This document shows positions 35,667 through 40,313 of a DNA stretch of 40,313 nt, one piece after another. The notes beneath the pieces are model-generated. The model was not told where the DNA came from and ran no database searches. It saw only the letters and a list, made by a program, of their open reading frames with translations. Numbering within the stretch: the first letter of the stretch is position 1; every line of letters starts with the position of its first letter. The translations under genes were made by a program, and so were the position numbers. Source of the DNA: an uncultured Clostridia bacterium. Its GTDB lineage: Bacteria; Bacillota; Clostridia; Oscillospirales; Ruminococcaceae. Location of the stretch: positions 1 through 40,313 of the forward strand of contig CANQNF010000025.1 of NCBI GenBank assembly GCA_947625125.1. The letters run 5' to 3'.

Positions 35667-37217
35667 ATGAATAAAAAAGCTATCATCGGGTATTCGCTGT
35701 TTGCTATTGCGGTTGCGGCGGTATGTATATATTTTGCCTCTATCCCGAAGAACACAGCTCCAGGAAAGAAAAACAGCCTTGAGCTGACAATCAGCAAAGA
35801 CCGAACGTGTTACAGCGTTACAAGCATCGGTACATATGAAGACGCAAATGTTATTATTCCGGCGGAATACAGCGGTCTACCGGTTACGGCGATAGAAAAT
35901 AACGCTTTTAAAGGCTGTGATTTTATTACCTCGGTAGAGATACCCGACAGCGTGACTAAAATCGGGAAGAACGCTTTTTATGATTGCGTCGGTCTGACCG
36001 GAGTCGCTGTTCCTGCAGGCGTTAAGGAGATTGGCGAGAGCGCTTTCAGCGGCTGTTCAAGCCTCAAATCTGTCACTCTTTCTGACGGAATTGAGACTGT
36101 CGGCAGCTATGCTTTTTCAAGGTGCGAGTCTCTTGAAAGCATCGAAATTCCCGACAGCGTAACAGACCTCGGCGGTTCCGCGTTTAACGAATGCAGCGCG
36201 CTTGTAAAAGCAAAGCTATCAAATAATCTTAAAACTATCGGCTCAAATTTGTTTATGAGATGCTCCTCGCTCAAAGATATAGAGATTCCGGACGGAGTGA
36301 CGGAAATAGGTCAAGGCGCGTTTTCCTACTGCGGCATCACGGATATTGTAATTCCTGACAGTGTAACGGTTATAGGTCAGGAGGCGTTTTCTTACAGCGA
36401 AGAGCTTACGAACATACGGCTCCCGAAAAACCTTGAAACCATTAACATGGAAACATTTATTTCCTGTACATCACTTGAATCCGTTGACATTCCCGACGGT
36501 GTTACGCAAATAGGCTGGCACGCGTTTCACAGCTGCTATTCGCTGTCAAGTGTGACAATACCGGACAGCGTTACAGAGATATGCGACTCCGCTTTCGGAG
36601 TCTGTAACGCTCTGAAAAGCGTTATCATTCCGAACGGTGTTAAAATTATCGGAAACGCTGCATTCAACCAATGCATGATAGAGGAACTGATTATTCCCGA
36701 AAGCGTTGAGAGCATCGGCTTTGAAGCTTTTATGACGGGAACGTTTTCAAGCGTGGTGATACCGAAAAACGTCAGGGAGATAAACGGAAGTCCGTTCGCT
36801 TATTGCAGGAACCTTGTCGATCTTCGGGTTGACGAAGAAAACACGGTGTATTACAGCGTCTCAAACTGTATTATCGAAAAAGAGAGCGGAACGCTTGTCG
36901 CTGCCTGCCCCGCAAGCGTTATTCCGAACGACGGAAGCATTAAGGCGATAGGCATGGGGTCGCTCTGCGGAGATTATGAAACTCTGACAATACCCGACGG
37001 CGTTACGGAAATTCAGGACAGCGCCGCCGTAAATTGCGGCAAATTAAAAGAGATAACGCTGACGAAAAGTCTTAAGACGATAGGCGCGACAGCGCTTCAA
37101 GGCGCGAACCTCGAACGGATAATTTATATGGGCACCGAGGAAGAATGGAGCCTGATAGAAAAGCCCGACCAATGGCTTAGCGGCTCCGCCGACTTTGAAC
37201 TTGTGTTTGAGGGGTAA
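35667..37217 (+). CDS. Leucine-rich repeat (BspA-like) surface protein
   Basis: A 516-residue protein with an N-terminal membrane or signal segment (about 6-25), no lipobox, and about 15 LRR_5 repeats of ~23 residues. The repeat consensus is VxIPDSVTxIGxxAFxxCxxL; examples are SVEIPDSVTKIGKNAFYDC and SVTIPDSVTEICDSAF. A C-terminal MGTEEEWSLIEKPDQW tail is typical of BspA-like proteins. The start has AAAAGGGGG upstream. It is likely surface-anchored by the N-terminal helix. A shorter homologue lies at 5087. It may act in adhesion, but nothing here shows the ligand. It has its own promoter. Confidence 0.85.
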   Translation: MNKKAIIGYSLFAIAVAAVCIYFASIPKNTAPGKKNSLELTISKDRTCYSVTSIGTYEDANVIIPAEYSGLPVTAIENNAFKGCDFITSVEIPDSVTKIGKNAFYDCVGLTGVAVPAGVKEIGESAFSGCSSLKSVTLSDGIETVGSYAFSRCESLESIEIPDSVTDLGGSAFNECSALVKAKLSNNLKTIGSNLFMRCSSLKDIEIPDGVTEIGQGAFSYCGITDIVIPDSVTVIGQEAFSYSEELTNIRLPKNLETINMETFISCTSLESVDIPDGVTQIGWHAFHSCYSLSSVTIPDSVTEICDSAFGVCNALKSVIIPNGVKIIGNAAFNQCMIEELIIPESVESIGFEAFMTGTFSSVVIPKNVREINGSPFAYCRNLVDLRVDEENTVYYSVSNCIIEKESGTLVAACPASVIPNDGSIKAIGMGSLCGDYETLTIPDGVTEIQDSAAVNCGKLKEITLTKSLKTIGATALQGANLERIIYMGTEEEWSLIEKPDQWLSGSADFELVFEG

Positions 37218-37750
37218 TGGAGCATTTTTACTGTTGAAAATGAGATGGAAGGAGTTACGGGGAGTTGGGCAAGTTGTCGCAGAGTAAAGCTGCGTTGCAT
37301 ATCTACGGTAGTTTGCTATAGGCGATCGCGGTTATATTTGCACCGAAAATTGACACTTTTCCTTACACAAACTCGTTTCAGAAGCGGCGGTGTAGTAACA
37401 TTACCACACATATCAAAACGCCATACAGAGAACATTTTGGGCAAAAAAGCGACACTTTTCGAGACAGTAAATCTAATATTCAGAAACAAACAAAAAAACG
37501 CCTGTATCGCCGACAAAAATATGTCGATGATACAAGCGTTAATGGTTAATATTATGCTGTAAAATAAAGTGAATGTCAATTAAAACTTCACATCAAAGGC
37601 CGACCTATATATAAATGTGTCGATTTCGCCACTTTTTGTAACTCAAACACGGTTTGGGCGTGATAGTATAGAGTTTCACTACCAGCCCCCCTCAGAACGC
37701 CATACAGAACAAGTTTTTAGCGAAAATCGACACTTATCACGACAGTAAAA
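37218..37750. repeat. 533-bp spacer with a diverged ~150-bp direct duplication
   Basis: No gene is supported. Two related segments, about 37335-37475 and 37615-37745, share TTGACACTTTT / TCGCCACTTTTT, ACACAAACTCG / ACTCAAACACG, then AACGCCATACAGA, GCGACACTTTTC / TCGACACTTATC and GACAGTAAA in the same order. They resemble decayed regulatory repeats. They lie at the downstream end of the minus-strand accessory operon. Confidence 0.5.
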
Positions 37751-37918
37751 TCACCCCTGTCTGCGTTTAGAGATGTAACTCGGACATTCGACCACAATCG
37801 CCTTGTAGCTTTGCTTACAATCTTTTGCGCACTTTTTGCACAGCGGGTTGTACTTCCTGCGGCCGTCTGAGCCGAGAAACATATCCCACTCGGATTTCCA
37901 ATGCTTGCTTCTGCTCAT
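37751..37918 (-). CDS. Small Cys-rich protein of the integrative element
   Basis: A 55-residue protein beginning MSRSKHWKSEWDMF, with a metal-binding-like NPLCKKCAKDC and a later ECPSY. Small Cys-rich genes like this lie at the end of the DUF3846/DUF3848 operons in related elements; the function is unknown. The start overlaps the upstream stop codon in an ATGA junction, strong evidence for coupled translation. Four Cys could bind one zinc ion. Confidence 0.65.
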   Translation of the reverse strand: MSRSKHWKSEWDMFLGSDGRRKYNPLCKKCAKDCKQSYKAIVVECPSYISKRRQG

Positions 37919-38652
37919 AGGCTTCTCACCGCCCTTTCGGGTTCTGCCTTGGGCGGTTCCGACTTCGCGGATTTGAGCTTTTCGAGAATCGACGGCTTTT
38001 CATGCGGCTTCGGCTCGTCCTTTTTGCCGTTGTTGATGATGCCGTCAATCATGCCGTAGTCGTCCTCGGCGGACATCTCGGCGAATTTCAGATAATTCTC
38101 GCGCTCAAGCTGCTGCACCCACTCGACCTTTTCGACGCCGAAAATACCGCCTTTCGCGGCGTGTGCGGCTATCTCGGATTTGTCCGTCGCCATGCTCTCG
38201 GTGTTGTCGGAATAGAGCAGATAAACATTGCAATTCTGCATTATTTCAAGCGCGGCGGCTTCGCCCATCGGCAACATACCTCCCCAAGAATAGCCGTAAT
38301 CTTTCATTTCATCGACCGAAATGTTTTCGTCGGGCAGCTTTGGAACGGTCATGACATCCTGCCGCAAAAGCTCAACGGTATGCTTATCAAAACCGTCATA
38401 AACATTATCCAAAACGAGCCGACCGTTACCGTCAACGACGATATTTGCCATATCTTCATATGTATCATTCTTCATTAGAAAGAAATCCCTGCCGCCGACA
38501 GTTGAGAGGTCTGCGGTGTGCCAAGTGCCGAGAAAGCCCTTGACTGAAAGGTTTTCGGTCTGCATATTGACTTCAAAATCCCGCTGTTCTTTGGAGGACT
38601 GCTTGCGCTGTTCCTCCGAAATGATCGGGATAGTTTTCTGCAAGTTTGTCAC
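37915..38652 (-). CDS. Integrative-element accessory protein, DUF4316-like C-terminus
   Basis: A 245-residue cytosolic protein. The middle contains FLGTWHTADLSTVGGRDFF and GEAAALEIMQNCNVYLLYSDNTE. Near the C-terminus KFAEMSAEDDYGMIDGIINNG, then KPSILEKLK, is a tract common to YodL/DUF4316-type proteins of clostridial conjugative elements. The KPSILEKL motif recurs in neighbours as KPSIREQLK and KPSLKDRL, suggesting a shared short peptide signal. The start is GTG 38652 with AAAGGAGCGG upstream. It lies 14 bp after the DUF3848/3849 gene. The role is unknown. Confidence 0.7.
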   Translation of the reverse strand: MTNLQKTIPIISEEQRKQSSKEQRDFEVNMQTENLSVKGFLGTWHTADLSTVGGRDFFLMKNDTYEDMANIVVDGNGRLVLDNVYDGFDKHTVELLRQDVMTVPKLPDENISVDEMKDYGYSWGGMLPMGEAAALEIMQNCNVYLLYSDNTESMATDKSEIAAHAAKGGIFGVEKVEWVQQLERENYLKFAEMSAEDDYGMIDGIINNGKKDEPKPHEKPSILEKLKSAKSEPPKAEPERAVRSL

Positions 38653-38666
38653 AATATCCGCTCCTT

Positions 38667-39746
38667 TCAGATGTCAAGACCCTTGTCGGGGACTTTTGTT
38701 TTCTGCTTTTTCGGCTCAAGCTCTTTGGCAATCGTTTTGAGCTGCTCCCGAATAGACGGCTTCTCGGCAATCTTTTCAGCTTCGCGGAGATGTCTGCGAA
38801 CCATATCCGTCAAACCGTCCACAAGGCAGGGGTGACTTGTTACGCGGTCATATGCGTTGTCCGAAAGAGCCGGAAATGTATTCGCCCACGCTTTATTATC
38901 CCGCGAATATCTTCCGTCCCAATCCGCTTGCTGAATAGTATTCGCAAGGACTGTCTGAACCCTATCCGCGCCGAATTTGTCGATTACATCTTTTATGCCG
39001 CTGTCATCAAGAATGTTATCGCGGTAATTATTCCTAATATAATCGCCAATGGCATGAGCGCATTCCCGATTCAACTTTGCGGATTCTCTGTAAGCGTCAA
39101 GCTCTCCGTGTTCCCTTGCATATGCGCCGGTTTCGACATAAACAGGAGGGATAGTCGGCGGTTCTTGCTCCAGTTCATCAAGATTCTTGCCGCCGTTTTC
39201 AACCTCCTGCACCTTTTGCAAAAGCTCCTCTCGGTCGGCTATCATGATGTTTGAAAGTCCGTTGTCGAGCCAAACCTTTTCAGCCGCTTCGTATGCGGAA
39301 ATGCGGCTGTTTTCCATGATGCCGTTATCCACAGCCTTGAAATTGATGTCATAGATAGTAAAGTTGATGCCCTCATCGGTCCGATGAGCTTCCACAAAGC
39401 CGAGCGGGGTCCTTAAAGCCGCTTCGTCGCGGTATTTCTCCTCGATCAGATCGTTCGCCCTCGTTTCGATGCATCCTCGGATTATATCCATATGGTCGCC
39501 CTCAATTTGAGAAAAATCATTGTAAATCTCATCGAGAGGAGCATTTGAGGATAGGAGAGCCTGCACCTTGTCTGCGGGCAGGGACATATCCTCTACCGCC
39601 ATTAAAATATCTTCGCGCACCGAGTATTCATAGGCATGATTTAAGATTTCCTCGGGCGGCTGAGATGTCAGCCAATCGCGGTATTTGTCTTGGTCGGCAG
39701 ACATCTTTTCATAAAGATGCTGATTCAATTTTTCATTTTCGGGCAT
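38667..39746 (-). CDS. DUF3848/DUF3849 domain protein
   Basis: A 359-residue protein with two recognisable parts. The N-terminal DUF3848-like region (about 1-95) has LYEKMSADQDKYRDWL and AYEYSVREDILMAVEDMSL. The later DUF3849-like region (about 205-320) has VYVETGAYAREHGELDAYRE, YRDNILDDSGIKDVI and QQADWDGRYSRDNKAWA. These families are near-exclusive to conjugative elements of gut Firmicutes; function is unknown. The start is 39746, one base after the DUF3846 stop. The C-terminus carries the KPSIREQLK motif shared with its neighbours. Confidence 0.85.
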   Translation of the reverse strand: MPENEKLNQHLYEKMSADQDKYRDWLTSQPPEEILNHAYEYSVREDILMAVEDMSLPADKVQALLSSNAPLDEIYNDFSQIEGDHMDIIRGCIETRANDLIEEKYRDEAALRTPLGFVEAHRTDEGINFTIYDINFKAVDNGIMENSRISAYEAAEKVWLDNGLSNIMIADREELLQKVQEVENGGKNLDELEQEPPTIPPVYVETGAYAREHGELDAYRESAKLNRECAHAIGDYIRNNYRDNILDDSGIKDVIDKFGADRVQTVLANTIQQADWDGRYSRDNKAWANTFPALSDNAYDRVTSHPCLVDGLTDMVRRHLREAEKIAEKPSIREQLKTIAKELEPKKQKTKVPDKGLDI

Positions 39747-39747
39747 A

Positions 39748-40224
39748 TTATAACGTTTCCTCCTTATCTTTCCTGCGGCTTTTGTCCGCAGTATCCTTAT
39801 TCTGCTCGTTTACCGTTGCTTTCGCCGCGTTGAGCCTGTCTTTAAGGCTCGGTTTCATGGGAACGGCGAAGATTCTGTCGTTAATGCGGATAAAGGTTTC
39901 GGGCGTTTTAAATACCGAAGCAAATTTCTTTGCCTCGGTATCGTTAAGAGAGGCGAAGTTCTCCTCGCCAAGTCCCACCACCATAAACGTACCCGCGATT
40001 ATATCCGCTATCTCTCCGTCCTCGTCGCGCAAGGCTCGGTTGGGCGGACTTCCTTTCAGCTTCGCTTCTTCGTCGCAGATTATCCCGACAGGGTCGTCCC
40101 AAGGATATACCGCCTGTATGTATCCTCCGACCTCTTTCTGCAAGGATTCAAGAGTGTCGGGGATAGTTTTCATATACGGCTCTTTTTGCGGTTCGACTAC
40201 TAAAACGTCAATGTTATTTGCCAT
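39748..40224 (-). CDS. DUF3846 domain protein
   Basis: A 158-residue protein. NIDVLVVEPQKEPYMKTIPD, then LESLQKEVGGYIQAVYPWDD, and GIICDEEAKLKGSPPNRALRDEDG, then ADIIAGTFMVVG, are DUF3846 hallmarks. The family occurs in conjugative elements and phages, with unknown function. The start at 40224 is chosen for CTGGAGGAAAG upstream; an in-frame ATG at 40299 reads through the terminal repeat and is rejected. It heads the series DUF3846-DUF3848/3849-DUF4316-like-Cys-rich. The C-terminus has the KPSLKDRLNAA motif. Confidence 0.88.
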   Translation of the reverse strand: MANNIDVLVVEPQKEPYMKTIPDTLESLQKEVGGYIQAVYPWDDPVGIICDEEAKLKGSPPNRALRDEDGEIADIIAGTFMVVGLGEENFASLNDTEAKKFASVFKTPETFIRINDRIFAVPMKPSLKDRLNAAKATVNEQNKDTADKSRRKDKEETL

Positions 40225-40238
40225 TATCTTTCCTCCAG

Positions 40239-40313
40239 ATAAGGTACAATATCTTTCGCAAAAAGAAAAAAGGTGCAAAAAATAGACATGTCCCCGCACT
40301 TCTGGTAGAATGA
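40239..40313. repeat. Right copy of 75-bp inverted end repeat
   Basis: Imperfect inverted copy of 37-111. It occupies the upstream region of the DUF3846 gene and runs to the last base of the window. It is consistent with a contig break inside a multicopy insertion sequence. Confidence 0.55.

Larger units (their letters stand above)
19824..40238. mobile_element. Tn916-type integrative element, partial
   Basis: Integrase, excisionase, helix-turn-helix protein and sigma-like factor (19846-22454) reproduce the recombination end of Tn916-family elements. DUF3846 and DUF3848/3849 genes at 37.9-40.2 kb belong to the accessory side of related conjugative elements. The left boundary falls between the tRNA-linked repeat and the integrase stop (about 19820-19846). 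The other end is outside the window. The intervening ~15 kb is AT-rich cargo and IS relics. Chromosomal repeat modules A-C are absent from it. Confidence 0.7.

Overview
The window looks like chromosomal DNA of a gut Clostridia member, probably Oscillospiraceae/Ruminococcaceae-like. This is inferred from AGGAGG-type ribosome binding sites, class I BirA and Alr genes, BspA-like leucine-rich proteins, and Tn4451-like and Tn916-like mobile elements carrying DUF3846/3847/3848/3849 genes. There are three tRNA genes, no rRNA and no CRISPR array. Both window ends fall in inverted copies of one 75-bp repeat, as expected for a contig broken at a multicopy insertion sequence.

Region 1 (1-8.0 kb) is mobile DNA. 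An IS200/IS605 tnpA is followed by a ~7.3-kb mobilizable element bounded by a 27-bp direct repeat (706-732 and 8011-8037) and imperfect terminal inverted repeats. It encodes a large serine recombinase, TnpW, a MobA/MobL relaxase and a DUF3847 protein. A candidate oriT resembles the MOBQ/RSF1010 layout. Cargo is a leucine-rich-repeat lipoprotein, and an XRE regulator is interrupted by a stop codon.

Region 2 (8.0-19.8 kb) is GC-rich resident chromosome: birA, alr, a DUF1273/SLOG protein apparently starting at ATC, an LCP-like membrane protein, tRNA-Met, tRNA-Glu, a phosphoglucomutase/phosphomannomutase, an XRE-TPR regulator and tRNA-Ser. The spacers hold dense mosaics of palindromic repeats. 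One repeat family begins at the 3' ends of two tRNA genes; another is a structured 72-bp element. An IS200-derived relic and an internally deleted recombinase also sit here.

Region 3 (19.8-40.2 kb) is part of a Tn916-type integrative element next to tRNA-Ser: a tyrosine integrase split by a -1 frameshift at a six-A run, an excisionase, a small helix-turn-helix (HTH) protein and a sigma-like factor. Further right lies a block of DUF4316-like, DUF3848/3849 and DUF3846 accessory genes. Between them is AT-rich cargo.

The cargo is the most novel part. An agrD-agrB pair, whose predicted peptide has Ser where the ring-forming Cys is expected, sits between two XRE regulators. Two tandem promoters follow, each with a 21-bp-spaced direct repeat of LytTR/AgrA type placed the same distance from a -35/-10. 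They precede an array: solute-binding-like lipoprotein, secreted small protein A, lipoprotein A, secreted small protein B, lipoprotein B, ABC ATPase, double-length ABC-2 permease. A third promoter with the same architecture, after two IS relics, precedes another secreted protein. My working model is a quorum-sensing-controlled secreted effector/immunity or bacteriocin-like system carried by an integrative element. No AgrC/AgrA is present in the window, so the sensing half is missing or elsewhere.
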